A program made the position numbers and the translations under genes. A stretch of 64,000 nucleotides of DNA, from assembly GCF_950295315.1 (NCBI RefSeq), contig NC_080185.1, positions 43,127,387 through 43,191,386 of the forward strand, in the 5' to 3' direction. This DNA comes from Erinaceus europaeus (taxonomy: Eukaryota; Chordata; Mammalia; Eulipotyphla; Erinaceidae). The notes below the pieces were generated by a model. The model had not been told where the DNA came from, ran no database searches, and saw nothing but the letters and a program-made list of their open reading frames with translations. Shown here piece after piece: positions 10,194 through 20,584 of this stretch (position 1 is the stretch's first letter; each line of letters starts with the position of its first letter).

Positions 10194-10620
10194 GGGTGGA
10201 TGTATATGATGTGTGACTGGCTGGATGATGCCAAATGTTTAAACTGGATAATCTGTGGCCCTTGTTAGTTTAAGAGTCAGTGTGCACGAGGCTCTTTCAC
10301 ATCAAGCAATAAACTTGGAATTAGTAAAGCCATTCCTAGCAACTCTCAGGCCCTTTCACAACCAGGAAATTTGTTCCAATCACAGCATAACCATAAAAGT
10401 GTGCACCCCCCACACACACACACACCGGCCCTCGGGAAGGACAACCTAACAGAAAAAAAAGGAACAAACTTTACCCCTAAACCCACTTCACAGGGAAATC
10501 GGGGGGGAACATACAGCTCTTCAAGGGCTGTGGGGAGGTGCAGACCAGATTTTAGAGTCCAGCTAGGGGACCGGTTGGGACCAAGTTTCTCTTTGAAGGG
10601 ACAAATGCTTCAAGCCAGGA
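10194..10620. other. Unassigned flank of CpG island
   Basis: No repeat or gene recognised. Includes a short (CA)n at 10409-10425. G+C rises towards the island. Confidence 0.4.
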
Positions 10621-11110
10621 TGAGGCATTTCCTCCTCGGGCCTCCTGGAGCCCGGGAAACTCACGCGGCAGTTTGAGCAGCTAAGAAGTTAAGAGACAAG
10701 TGCACCCAGACTTCCGTCTCTTTCGTCCCAGCAGCCCACCACGCGGCACGCCCAGAGAATAAGAAAAGAAAGGAAGGAAGCAGCCTGAGCGGACTGCCAG
10801 CAGGATTAATCTCCTCCTCCCGGAGGTCCACCAAGATGCGGTGCGCAGCACTCCTATGACCTGGCCGCCGCCCCATAGCGACACCGGCAACAGTGTCGTA
10901 GCGCCCCCTGGTAGATGGAAACAGGCAGTGCAGAGCCCCGGCGGCACTAGAGAGCCAGAGTCTGCGCAGACGGAGAAACGGGCAACTTCCGGCTTGCGGA
11001 TGAATTTTGACCCCTGTTCCGGATATGGCCACCAAACATGCGGGGAGGGGGAGGTTGCGGGTGGGCAGTGCCTTGGGGTGGGCAGTGCCCCTAGGCCGAG
11101 AGCAGGGGAC
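10620..11110. promoter_or_regulatory. Orphan CpG-rich island with promoter-like motifs
   Basis: G+C and CpG rise sharply against the AT-rich surroundings. Visible motifs: ETS/GABP-type ACTTCCGG (10985-10992); a 12-bp palindrome GTCTGCGCAGAC with an NRF1-like core (10960-10971); a CTCF-like element (10899-10917). No TATA box. On the minus strand a consensus 5' splice site GTGAGT starts at 10664, as expected for a first exon ending at 10665. Reading frames across the island (for example 124 codons on minus, 10661-11035) match nothing I recognise. It could be the promoter of a non-coding transcript, an alternative first exon of a gene outside the window, or an unannotated gene. Confidence 0.65.
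10899..10917 (-). promoter_or_regulatory. CTCF-type site
   Basis: On the minus strand this reads ATCTACCAGGGGGCGCTAC, very close to the CTCF core CCACCAGGGGGCGC. No SINE contains it, so it is not a repeat-derived match. Confidence 0.6.
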
Positions 11111-11258
11111 CTACAGCCAAACTAAAGATATTTCCACCCTTCTTTCCCTTTGCCCCAGTGGCTAAATATATTTTTATCTTGAGACTGGATGCTAATTCTT
11201 TTCTACAGAATAAAACAATTTTGTTGAAGCTGGTTTTTCTTGCTGTTTCTGAGGAAAA

Positions 11259-11276
11259 ACACACACACACATATAT

Positions 11277-11335
<59 letters not shown>

Positions 11336-11353
11336 GTATGTGTATATGTATAT
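11259..11353. repeat. Compound (CA)n(TA)n(GTAT)n microsatellite
   Basis: CA run, then about 20 TA units, then GTAT units. Confidence 0.97.
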
Positions 11354-11354
11354 C

Positions 11355-11760
11355 TAGCCACTTGAACACAATCTGAATATTACTTCCCTAAACTTTACTT
11401 CTATATATAAAATAGAGGTAGGGGGTCGGGCGGTAGCCAGTGCAAGGATCCCGGTTTGAGCCCCTGGCTCCCCACCTGCGTGGGGGGGTGTCACTTCACA
11501 GGAGGTGAAGCAGGTCTGCAGGTGTCTATCTTTCTCTCCCCCTCTCTGTCTTCCCCTCCTCTCTCCATTTCTCTCTGTCCTATCCAACAACAATGACAGC
11601 AATAATAACTACAACAATAAAATAAGGGCAACAAAAGGGAATAAATAAATATTAAGAAAATAGAGGTAATAGCGGTGCCTACTTCATGAGGCTTTGTGAG
11701 GTCCAAATAAAATGATCCACCTAAAGGGTTTATCACACAGCTTAAAAGCTAACTAATCTG
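11355..11760 (+). mobile_element. MIR-like remnant around the SINE
   Basis: The flanks read together as 'ACTTCCCTAAACTTTACTTC, AATAGAGGTAATAGCGGTGCC, TACTTCATGAGGCTTTGTGAGG', the 3' half of a MIR in sense. Confidence 0.55.
11421..11656 (+). mobile_element. SINE-A, sense, head deleted, 12-bp TSD
   Basis: TSD AAAATAGAGGTA (409-420 and 657-668 of this stretch: 11409-11420, 11657-11668). The region from the A box to just before GTGCAAGGATCCCGG is missing, leaving GGGGGTCGGGCGGTAGCCAG joined to the B-box side. Confidence 0.9.
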
Positions 11761-11814
11761 TTTCTTGGGGTTTAGGAAACACCTAGAGTGGTTGTCTTCT
11801 TTTCTGGAGTTTTT

Positions 11815-12111
11815 TTTTTAATTTTTTAAAATATTTTATTTTATTTATTTATTCCCTTTTGTTGCCCTTGTTTTATTGTTGTAGTTATTATTGTTGTTGT
11901 TGTTGTCGTTGTTGGATAGGACAGAGAGAAACGGAGAGAGGAGGGGAAGACAGAGAGGGGGATAGAAAGACAGACACCTGCAGACCTGCTTCACCGCCTG
12001 TGAAGTGACTCCCCTGCAGGTGGGGAGCCGGGGTTCGAACCGGGATCCTTATGCCAGTCATTGTGCTTTGCGCCACCTGCGCTTAACCCGCTGCGCTACA
12101 GCCCGACTCCC
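11815..12111 (-). mobile_element. SINE-A, antisense, full length, 16-bp TSD
   Basis: Near-consensus copy with intact head (GCGCTTAACCCGCTGCGCTA) and T-rich start. Perfect 16-bp TSD CTTTTCTGGAGTTTTT at 11799-11814 and 12112-12127. Probably a young insertion. Confidence 0.97.
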
Positions 12112-12164
12112 CTTTTCTGGAGTTTTTGACACACAAAATAAATATGTACATAAATGAAATATTC

Positions 12165-12350
12165 ATCTTGGAGGCGAGTGGTACAACTGGTGGAACATAT
12201 GCTATTCCATACGCAGAGTCCCAGCTTCAGGCCCCCAGTCCCTACCTGGTATATTTCTCTTTCTTTCACTCCTTTCTTCCTCCTTTCCTTTCAATTTCTC
12301 CCAGTCTCTATCCAAAATAAACAAACAAATAAAATATCTAAAAGAAAAGA
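12165..12350 (+). mobile_element. SINE-B/E-like, sense, diverged
   Basis: GTGGTACAACTGGTGGAACAT head, CAATTTCTCCCAGTCTCTATCC, AAATAAACAAACAAATAAAA tail. Confidence 0.65.
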
Positions 12351-12647
12351 AAAGAAATATATCTTTTATGTGTTAAAAAAAAGTCTTAGTTAATCAAGCT
12401 CAGGCAAAAATTAGTAAAGTTATGGGTCCCTTGGAACATACCTAAAATAGACTTCCCAGCTTCTTTTCACTCTAAGATCCCTATTCTCATATCTGCTCTG
12501 TTTCTACTTTTTGGATCCTGTTTATTAAACATTTTGTGTATCTTACTGCCTTTCAAATACCAAGTTGCAGTTGCTACTATGATTCCATCTTGACTTCCCT
12601 AGACAGACGACCTCACCATGTGTTCTGGAGCCTCACCACTCCAAAGA

Positions 12648-12823
12648 TCTACCCCACTAGGGAATGATAGAAACAGGCTAGGGGTATGGATCGACCTGCC
12701 AATGTCCATGTCCAGTGAAGAAGTAATTACAGAACTCTACCCCACTAGGGAAAGATAGAAACAGGCTAGGGGTATGGATCGACCTGCCAATGTCCATGTC
12801 CAGTGGAGAAGCAATTACAGAAG
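12648..12823. repeat. 88-bp tandem duplication inside L1-END
   Basis: Units 12648-12735 and 12736-12823 both run from TCTACCCCACTAGGGAA to GTAATTACAGAA/GCAATTACAGAA, with only a few differences. Confidence 0.95.
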
Positions 12824-13112
12824 CCAGTACTCCCACTTTCTGCACCTCGTTAAGAATTCTGGTCCATATCACCAGAGAAGGGGAGAAATGTTAGGGGAAA
12901 ATGACCAGAGAACTGAAATGTAAAATGTAAATGTAAAATGACCAGAGAACTGAACTCCAATTCCATCAAAACCCAGAGAGAGTAGAAGAAAAAAAGAACA
13001 TTTGGAAGTAGCAATAGATGTAGGTGTGACTTAAAAAGGCAGGGCCACAGGGGGAAAATGGGTAACTATATATAAACATAGATAGTTATAGAAACAATAG
13101 TCAAGAGGTCTG

Positions 13113-13266
13113 GGAGGTGGTGCAGTGCAAAAAGCATTGGACTCTCAAGCATGAAGTCCTGAGTCTGATCCCTGGCAACATATGTATCAGAGTGATATCT
13201 GGTTCTTTCTCTCTCTTCTGTCTTTCTCATAAATTAATAAATAAACAAAATCTTTTAAAAAGGAAA
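13113..13266 (+). mobile_element. SINE-D, sense, nested in L1
   Basis: GGGAGGTGGTGCAGTGCAAA head, ACTCTCAAGCATGAAGTCC, AATTAATAAATAAACAAAATC tail; short flanking repeat GAAACAATAG on both sides. Confidence 0.85.
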
Positions 13267-13440
13267 CAATAGGCAACCCATATCTGTGACCTTGGGAAAA
13301 CAACTGTAGTTTCCAAAGGAGGGACTGCAGACACAGGACTCTGGGGATGGGAACAGTGTGTTGTTATACCCCTGTTATCTCATAATTTTACAAATCACTA
13401 ATATTTTTTTAATTTAGTTAACTTTACGTTCCCTCCTTCT

Positions 13441-13764
13441 CCTCAAGTCTTTCAATAGTATATTCAGAAATGTTTTGTCATTTTTTTTCTGATAAGTCTT
13501 CCAGACTTATGTTATTCTTTCTTTTTTTTTCAGACAAGTTTCCACCAGTTCTTTTACTTTTTCTATGAAAATGGTGATAGTACAATTAGTTGGTATTTAC
13601 CACAGTGTCTAGTAGCAGTACTTATTTCTTAGAGAGGTTTTTTTTGGGGGGGTGTAATATAGTTTTATATTTGCTCAGTCTTTAACCCCTCCTTACTCCT
13701 CCTTTTTGTCAAATAATTTTATTTTCTGCTCTCAAACATATCACATTTGTCAAATGAACACAAA
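13441..13764. other. Unassigned AT-rich DNA
   Basis: Poly-T tracts, no recognised gene or repeat. Confidence 0.35.
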
Positions 13765-13912
13765 TAAATTTGGAAGATGACATAATAGACAAAACATTGA
13801 ACTCTCAAGCATGAGGTCCCAGGTTTAATCCTTGTCATCAAATGTGTCAGAGTGATTCTCTCTCTCTCTCTCTCTCCCTTCACTAATAAATCTATTTTTA
13901 ATTTATAAAAGA
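13765..13912 (+). mobile_element. SINE-D, sense, diverged
   Basis: GATGACATAATAGACAAAAC head, ACTCTCAAGCATGAGGTCCC, (CT)n, TTCACTAATAAATC tail. Confidence 0.8.
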
Positions 13913-14464
13913 AAAAGCTTTCTAAACATGTCAAATGTAAAATTGTATAGCTTATAAACATGCTAAAGCTGATTATATGCACACATACAGAATCCGGAGA
14001 AAATACTTGAGATAAATACACCAAAAACTCAGTGCTGCTTTGTATAAAGAGTAAACATAAAACTGTTTGATTTGTTTTGTAACAGATTCTGGCAGACAGA
14101 GAAAGAAAATGTATTATTTCTCAAGTTTTAGCTATCAGTGATACAAAGAGGATCTGTTTTCAGTATGCTTCCTAGAGCCAGATTAGATCTTGGTTCATCA
14201 AGATATAAGAATCAACTTCCATCATGTTCCCCTAATAAAACGTCACTTACTTACAATATTCCAGTTTTAACCTATGTTTGATGAACAAGAAACTCATCTT
14301 CCACTATGACACAGTATATCTAATGTCATTACATTTACTTTGTATTTATGACATAAAGTTCACAAGCTTTGGTGTCAAACTTACTATATATTTACTGACT
14401 ATATAATCTTATTCCTCTCATCATCTCTTACTGAAAATCACTTATCGCCTCTAAAATGGGATCA
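13913..14464. other. Unassigned DNA
   Basis: AT-rich. 14355-14450 is faintly MIR-like (ACTGACTATATAATCTTATTCC) but not convincing. Confidence 0.35.
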
Positions 14465-14633
14465 GCAATGAGGGAAATGGTTCACCTGGTAGAGCATCAG
14501 ACTTGCTTGTCTGAGGTTCTCAATTTGATCCCCAGTGTCACATTTACCGGAATTTACTTTGGCTTCTCTCTCTTTCCTTCTGCTTCATATGCAAAACTCT
14601 CGTGTTTAATAAATAAAATTTATTATTAAAAAC
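14465..14633 (+). mobile_element. SINE-E, sense
   Basis: ATGGTTCACCTGGTAGAGCA head, TTGATCCCCAGTGTCACAT, TAATAAATAAAATTT tail. Confidence 0.82.
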
Positions 14634-14640
14634 AAAATGA

Positions 14641-14770
14641 GGTTGGGCTTGGGGAGATAGTATAATGCTTATTCAAAAAAGCCTTTCGTGCCTGAGGCAC
14701 CAAAGGCCCCAATTTCAATCTCCAGCACTACAATGAGCTGGATAGTGTTCTGGTTAAAAATAAATTTTAA
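14641..14770 (+). mobile_element. SINE-C, sense
   Basis: GGGGAGATAGTATAATGCTT head, CAATTTCAATCTCCAGCACT, AAAAATAAATTTTAAAAA tail. Confidence 0.82.
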
Positions 14771-14773
14771 AAA

Positions 14774-15068
14774 GGACCAGGTGGTGGCATACCCGGTTAA
14801 GCACACATATTACCAAGCACAAAGACCCAGGTTTGAGCCCCTGCTCTTCACCTAAAGGGGGTCCACTTCACAAGTGGTGAAGCAGGTCTGTAGGTGTCTA
14901 TCTTTCTCTCTTTCTACCTCCCTGTCCTTTCTCAATTTCTCTCTGTCCTATGTAATAAAAATTAGAAAGAAAAGAAAACAAAAAAAAAGGAAAGAATTGA
15001 TGTCGGGAGCAGTGAATTAATTATGCCGGCACTGAGCCCCAACAATAACCCTGGTGGCAATAAATAAA
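14774..15068 (+). mobile_element. SINE long form, sense
   Basis: B-type head (GGTGGTGGCATACCCGGTTA), SINE-A-like body (GAAGCAGGTCTGTAGGTGTC) and the shared 3' module (AACAATAACCCTGGTGGCAA). A hybrid of head B and body A. Confidence 0.82.
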
Positions 15069-15234
15069 TATAAAATGGAGTCAATAATTTTAATATTATT
15101 ATTCATGCATTCAACAGGTAGTCATTAAATACTATCATTACTCTTGATCATTCCTTAAAAATAGTAAACACTATCCTCTGAGTATTCATATTTTATAGGG
15201 CAGTTCTCTTTTTAAAATTTTATTATCTTTATTT

Positions 15235-16122
15235 ATTGTATTGCAACAGCTAGAAATTGGGAAGGAAGAGTCATCATTAAAGTATGCCAGTTACCTGCCC
15301 TTATTCAGCTTCTGTAGTCCTTACTTTGTATGACAAGGTTAGCTTTGGCATGATGAAGGGATGTGCAATAGAAGGTAAATGAGAAGGGTGGTCTTGTTTT
15401 AAATTTATGGGAGAATTAATGGTTTGCAGATGACAGTAAAATACAATAGTTTGTATATGCATAACATTTTCAGCTTTTCACATAACAATTCAACCCCCAC
15501 TAGGGCCTCCTCTGCCATCATGTTCCAGGACCTGAGCCCTCCCCTGAACCTCAGAGTCTTTTACTTTGGTGCAATACACCAGCTCCAGTCCAAGTTCTGC
15601 TTTGTATTTTCCCTTCTGTTCTTGTTTTTCAACTTCTGTTTATGAGTGAGATCCTCCCATATTCATCCTTAGTTTTCTGATTTATCTTCTTAACATGATT
15701 CCTTCAAGCTCCATCCAAGATGAGGTGAAGAAGGTTAATTCACCATTTTTAATAGCTAAGTGGTAGTCCATTGTGTATGTATACCACAGCTTGCTCAGCC
15801 ATTCATTTGTTGTTGGACAGCTGGGTTGCTTCCAGGTTTGGGCTATTACAAATTGTGCTGCTATGAAAATAGGTATACACAGATCTTCTGGGATGAGTTC
15901 TTTGGGATATATCCCCAGGAGAGGAATTGCAGGATCATAGGGCAGGTCCACTTACAGCCTTCTGAGAGTTCTCCAAACTGCTCTCCACAGGGGTTGGACT
16001 AATTTGCATTTCTACCAGCAGTGTAAGAGGGTTCCTTTGTACCCACAACCTCTCTAGCATTTGTTGCTTCTACTTTTTCTGATGTTTAACATTCTCACAA
16101 GAGTGAAATTGTTGTGATGATC
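15235..16122 (-). mobile_element. L1 ORF2 end plus 3'UTR, antisense
   Basis: Reading minus: ORF2 C-terminal coding (about 16110-15682), then 3'UTR down to about 15250, ending before the middle module and L1-END, so it is 3'-incomplete. A solo LTR abuts its 5' side. Confidence 0.85.
15682..15951 (-). pseudogene. L1 ORF2 C-terminal fragment, 89 codons open
   Basis: The 89-residue stretch opens with MDLPYDPAIPLLGIYPKEL and has a WKQPSCPTTNEWLSKLWYTY block, both typical of the L1 ORF2p C-terminus downstream of the reverse transcriptase. No endonuclease or RT domain is present; it is a decayed fragment. Confidence 0.9.
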
Positions 16123-16467
16123 TGTTGTTAAAAATTCTCGGAGGCTCTAGCCGGGCGGGCTAGCTTCACGGCGGGTAACAGAGACGCGGAGACAATGGCT
16201 GGGCAGGGAAGCTGTATTTCTTTATTCAGGAACAACGATTCATAAACTAAGACAAACTAATCACCAAACAGAACTCTGCTGTCTCTTTGTGGCGGCACAA
16301 GCACTCTCTCTTACTCTCGAACTCAGGAACCCTCTAACTCTTCCTCTGTAACTCTCGAACTCTGGTGGGGTTCCTAGGGGCGGGGCCAAGCGGGCCCACG
16401 AAATTAACAGGACTGATCTAATTCTCTTGGCGGGGGAGAACTAGAACCCAATGTAAAGCATACAACA
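16123..16467 (-). mobile_element. Solo LTR of an endogenous retrovirus, 6-bp TSD
   Basis: 345 bp, starts TGTTG and ends CAACA on either strand, flanked by ATGATC at 16117-16122 and 16468-16473. In LTR sense (minus) it carries a GC-rich U3, a TTTATAAAxC-like promoter and an AATAAAG poly(A) signal. Same family as 52380-52718. A 6-bp TSD suggests a class II (ERVK-like) integrase, an inference only. No internal retroviral genes adjoin it. Confidence 0.92.
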
Positions 16468-16473
16468 ATGATC

Positions 16474-17042
16474 TTTTAAGTCATTTTCTAGTGGGGTTCA
16501 CTTCATTGGGTTGGGCGTAACCATCTGAAGTCAGGCCTTGTGTTTTCAATCAGTGGCCTTGCATTTCACCTGTGGAGACTGATGTGTCCAGCCAGACCTT
16601 ACTCATGGACTGTCACCTTGTTTCCAGTTGCCCCCCATTAAAAAAAAAAGAATGGACAAACAACTTTGTTCATGTTACTATTTGCTCGGGTATTTTAGCA
16701 CTGACTTCCTGAAGATGAGCTGCTAGACTCAGGATTTTTTCATATTTCAACCTTGAATTCATTTCCCAGTAGGCCTTCTAGAAACAATGTGTCAACTCTT
16801 GGTCCTACCATCCTGGTAGGGGAGATAGTGTTTGCCCACATCTTGTCCAACAGTTTGCTACTTTTAACATTTTATCCCTCAACTGGGATATCAAAGTAAA
16901 TATTAGAAGAGGAAGGTTTTGAGTTCTGAAATGGAAATGTTCTAAGCTGATCATATTTTTTCTCTCTTGCTCAAAGAAGTGAGGCCAAGACATATGTCTG
17001 TGCAGACTGTGACTGGTGAGGATAGCCCATAAGAAATCCACA
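16474..17042. other. Unassigned DNA
   Basis: No family recognised. An A10 run at 16640 may mark the end of an old retrocopy. Confidence 0.35.
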
Positions 17043-17262
17043 CTCCAAGGTCAGGCAGTAGTGCACCCAGAAGACTACACACATTACTATGCATAGGAAC
17101 TTGGGTTCAAGGGTTCAAGTCTCAAGTTACCACCTGCTGGGGGGAAGTTTCATGAGTGTTGAAGCAGTGTTACAGGTATCATTCTTTCTCTCTTCCTATC
17201 TCCCCACTTCTCAATTTCTCTCTGTCCCAATAAAGAAGAAGAAAGAGAAAAAAGAAAAGAAA
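17043..17262 (+). mobile_element. SINE-B, sense
   Basis: GGCAGTAGTGCACCCAGAAG head, ACCACCTGCTGGGGGGAAG, GTTGAAGCAGTGTTACAGG, tail CCAATAAAGAAGAAGAAAG. Confidence 0.8.
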
Positions 17263-17337
17263 TCCACATCCAGGAGGCATCCAAAAGAACAATCCAGAAA
17301 GTTGGTATCCCCTACCCCAAACTATTTTCTTTATTTA

Positions 17338-17705
17338 TTTTTAATTTTTTATTTATAAAAAGGAAATATTGACTAAACCATAGGATAAGAGGGGTAAAAC
17401 TTCACACAGTTCCCACCACCAGAACTCTGTACCCCATCCCCTCCCCTGATAGCTCTCCTATTCTTTATCCTTCTGGGAGTATGGACCCAGGGTCATTATG
17501 GGGTGCAGAAGGTGGAAGGTCTGGCTTCTGTAACTGCTTCCCCGCTAAACATGGGCGTTGACAGGTCAATCCATACTCCCAACCTGTCTCTCTCTTTCCC
17601 TAGTGGGGAAGGGCTCTGGGGAATTAGAGCTCCAGGACACATTGGTGGGGTTGTCTGTCCAGGGAAGGCTGGTCGGCATCATGCTAGCATCTGGAACCCT
17701 ATCCA
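17338..17705 (-). mobile_element. L1-END, antisense, 5'-truncated
   Basis: Starts TTATTTATAAAAAGGAAATA, then CCCACCACCAGAACTCTG and TTGCTTCCCCGCTAAACATG; stops near 17700. Confidence 0.9.
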
Positions 17706-17824
17706 CAGAATCCCCTGTCACAAGCTGTTGTTTGTTGGAGCTCACTCCAGCCACTGCTTGCAAGTAGTCATCTTGGCTCCGCCCCCAAAGAAACCTATTT
17801 TCAGAGCACAATGATAGAGACTTT

Positions 17825-17930
17825 TGCTCTGAGGAGGGGGAGATTTACCCTTGAATCCCAACTCCAGTTCTTAGTGGTTATATGATTTTAGGCAAGTTAC
17901 TGTAACACTGTCTTTCTCTGGATGGTGAAC
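17825..17930 (+). mobile_element. MIR fragment, sense
   Basis: GAATCCCAACTCC ... TAGTGGTTATATGATTTTAGGCAAGTTAC is the MIR core pattern. Confidence 0.7.
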
Positions 17931-18785
17931 TCCCACTTGTAAGCAGATGTAAGAGGCCATGGTAAGCTGTGAGTTCTGGCCAGTGATGAGGTACCACAGG
18001 TGGGGGTGCATACATCTGTCAGAGTTAAGATACCAGCCCTGTTCCCTCTGCCCCTTTTATCTTACTGCTAGGATAGCAGGCAGTAGTAGGTTTGCCAGGA
18101 CTAGCTGGGTTGCAAAGGATCCTCCCCCCTTCACCCCATGGCTTTAATCATGTCTTCTCACCACATGCTGGGAATTTGCTCCATCACTCTGAGGCCAATT
18201 ACCCTCCCTGTCTCCCCCAGAATCCATCTTTCGGGCAGGAGAAGACTTGTCTAATCTTGAGCTAGCTGAGAATACAGGGTGCCTCTGACATGTGTGAAAG
18301 AAGGAGCCATTTCCTGGGGACATGCATAACTATGAAAAATCCATTTCGGCTTTACACAAATGCTCCTTCCTCACCCTCTCATTTTCAATATCATTATCAT
18401 CCTCACCCTCTTCAAATAAACCCTCAGACACGTCTGAATTCACTTTCCGGGGACCAAAGCCTGTTGTAGCTCTTAGAGTTAGACTCTCACATGGTCAGAA
18501 TATCACTAAGCAGGCACTGTCTGTCTGTTACCACAGACACCTTTTAATTCTCATCCTTACCCTCCCTCTTCCTCTGCCTTGGCCATGCATTCTTTTGAAA
18601 CCACTGACTACAGAATAGTAGCTATTCTGCATTGAGAGCCCAGGACGGACCAGCCCTAAGCTAGTCTTTCATACACAGGGCACATCCTGGAAAGGCAGCA
18701 GCTTATTACCCTGAATCCATGAATCTTATTCCTCCTGTGTCACAATCAGATACTAGCATCTGCTGAGAATCCATAAAGCTCAGCC
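17931..18785. other. Unassigned, apparently single-copy DNA
   Basis: Balanced composition, no repeat seen, no convincing coding frame. One of the longer repeat-free stretches outside the gene. Confidence 0.4.
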
Positions 18786-19065
18786 ATGTAAGAAGCACAG
18801 GACTTACACTCTATTACACTACTGGTAGGAAAGCAAATTGGTGCACCCCTTTGGAAGACTGTATGCTAAGACCTTAAACAAATAAAAATGGAAATATCTT
18901 ATGATCCAGCAATAGCACTCTTGGGCATTTATCCAATGGACACTCACCTATTCAATGGAACATATGCACCCCCATGTTCATAACTGTATATTATTCAAAA
19001 TATCCAAAGAAAGGAAGCAGTCTAAATCTCCACCCATCACCAGCTGAGTGACTAAAGAAGTCATG

Positions 19066-19068
<3 letters not shown>

Positions 19069-19108
<40 letters not shown>
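19069..19108. repeat. (TA)n microsatellite in L1
   Basis: About 17 TA units; a second copy of the same L1 region at 59.07 kb carries an (AT)n at the equivalent place. Confidence 0.95.
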
Positions 19109-19471
19109 ATTTCATAGAATATACATATATTCTATGAAATACTTCTCTGTAATAATAATAATAATAATAGTAAAGCTGATAGTACATACTTTGGCACAAA
19201 ATAGGCAGAACTGGAAGAGATTATGCTGAGTGAAATAAGTAAAGAGCTGAACGACAACTACTGGATGGTCTCACTCAAATATGACATCTAGTGAACCAAC
19301 ACAGATGAGCTTGCAGAAACAAAATAAAACAAAACAGAAGCAAACAAACTGTCTCTAAGACTTTGTAAGAACTATGGCGGATACCATTGGGAAGGTGTGG
19401 GCACACAATGTTGGTGGTAAGTGCAGTGTGGAACTATACCCTATAACCCTATGATCCTGTAATCTACTATT

Positions 19472-19507
<36 letters not shown>

Positions 19508-19510
19508 ATA
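19472..19510. repeat. (TAAA)n at L1 3' end
   Basis: Nine or so TAAA units forming the L1 tail. Confidence 0.95.
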
Positions 19511-19514
19511 TGCA

Positions 19515-20360
19515 GGTCTTATACTTTAAAGTCTTGTCTCTAGCTCCACCAGTTGATAGCAGCCTGATCTTCGTCAAGTGCCTGAATTTTCGATCTGTCT
19601 CTGTGTCTAAAATAAATAAACATGTGATTCTGGGTGACAGGAGGGTTAAGGGAACTCATGCAGTTGATAAAGGTGTGACACAGAAATGAAAAGGAAGGAC
19701 TGGGTACCTGACCCACAGTAAGCTCTTTATAAATCACTGCTGAAATGATCTGTGTTATGTGTTATGGTTGTGGCGAAAGGAGCAAGGAGAGGGAGAAAAT
19801 TCAGTAAAGGAGACAGAGAAGTGGACGCCGACAAAAGTCAGGAAAGTGAGGAAGGATGAGAGAGGAGTGTCATGGAAACCAGCTGCAAAGAATATCAGCA
19901 AAAGGGCATGTAAAGGCTCAGTTCTTCTGACAATACAAGAGGATCGAGTTTCATCTCTTAGCGACCAATGAGAATGAAAGTTAGAGAAGAGGAAAACACC
20001 CCTGAGTTTGCAGTTAAACCTTCTCTGAGGCCAAGTCCATTAGTCTGATCCAAGGGCTTGGAGAAAATTTCAAGTGTCTTCTAATTAGGGAAGATCCATA
20101 TGTCTTGAGTAAGGGAAAAGGCAGGGTGAGATAAAGTGACATACAAAAGAAATGTCAGCTTACAATATATGCACAGGTAGTCTTGGTTTTCCACAACAGG
20201 AAAGAGACTGGGGGAGAGAAGATGAAAGGGATGAAGCACAAAATAGGTTTTCAAAGCAGTGAGCTACAGAGAAACACCCTCCCCTACTTAATACTGATGA
20301 AAAGGAGGACAGTGGATGAGACAGGATTTGGTGTTCATTTCATCTTATTCTACCTGCAGC
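19515..20360. other. Mostly unassigned; MIR/L2-like piece at left
   Basis: 19515-19750 ends GACCCACAGTAAGCTCTTTATAAATCAC, MIR/L2-like. The remainder has no recognised feature. Confidence 0.35.
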
Positions 20361-20490
20361 AAGAAGAAGGAGGATGAGGAGGAGGAGGAGGGGGGAGGAG
20401 GAGGAGGAGGAGGAGGAGGAGAGGAGGAAGAGGAAGAGGAAGAGGAAGAAGGAAGGAAGGAAGGAAGGAAGGAGGGAGGGAGGGAGGGAA
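20361..20490. repeat. Purine tract (GGA)n(GAA)n(GGAA)n
   Basis: About 130 bases of pure G/A on the plus strand. Confidence 0.97.
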
Positions 20491-20584
20491 AACAGGCATG
20501 AACTGTGTCTTTGGGCAAATATTCAACAAATGTGCATAGAGTAATATCAAGAAGGGAAGAGCAGGAAATGGAATGATTTTATTG

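Larger units (their letters stand above)
12385..13440 (+). mobile_element. Older L1 3' end, sense, with nested SINE-D
   Basis: 3'UTR module (ACCTAAAATAGACTTCCCAG) followed by L1-END of a longer, older subfamily that continues to about 13420 (same extended end as 50.4-50.8 kb). Contains an 88-bp tandem duplication and a SINE-D. Confidence 0.85.
18786..19512 (+). mobile_element. Old L1 ORF2 end and 3'UTR, sense
   Basis: ATGATCCAGCAATAGCACTC, then GGCATTTATCCAATGGACAC, later GCTGAGTGAAATAAGTAAAG and ACTACTGGATGGTCTCACTC: standard order of L1 ORF2 C-terminus. Interrupted by (TA)n, ends in (TAAA)n. Confidence 0.85.

Noticed and set aside
9443..10234. 263-codon open frame on the minus strand
   Set aside because: It runs through three different antisense SINEs and their tails; the peptide is translated repeat DNA.
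10661..11035. 124-codon frame across the CpG island as a protein gene
   Set aside because: Open frames are common in GC-rich DNA; no motif, no convincing start context, and it crosses the proposed donor site.
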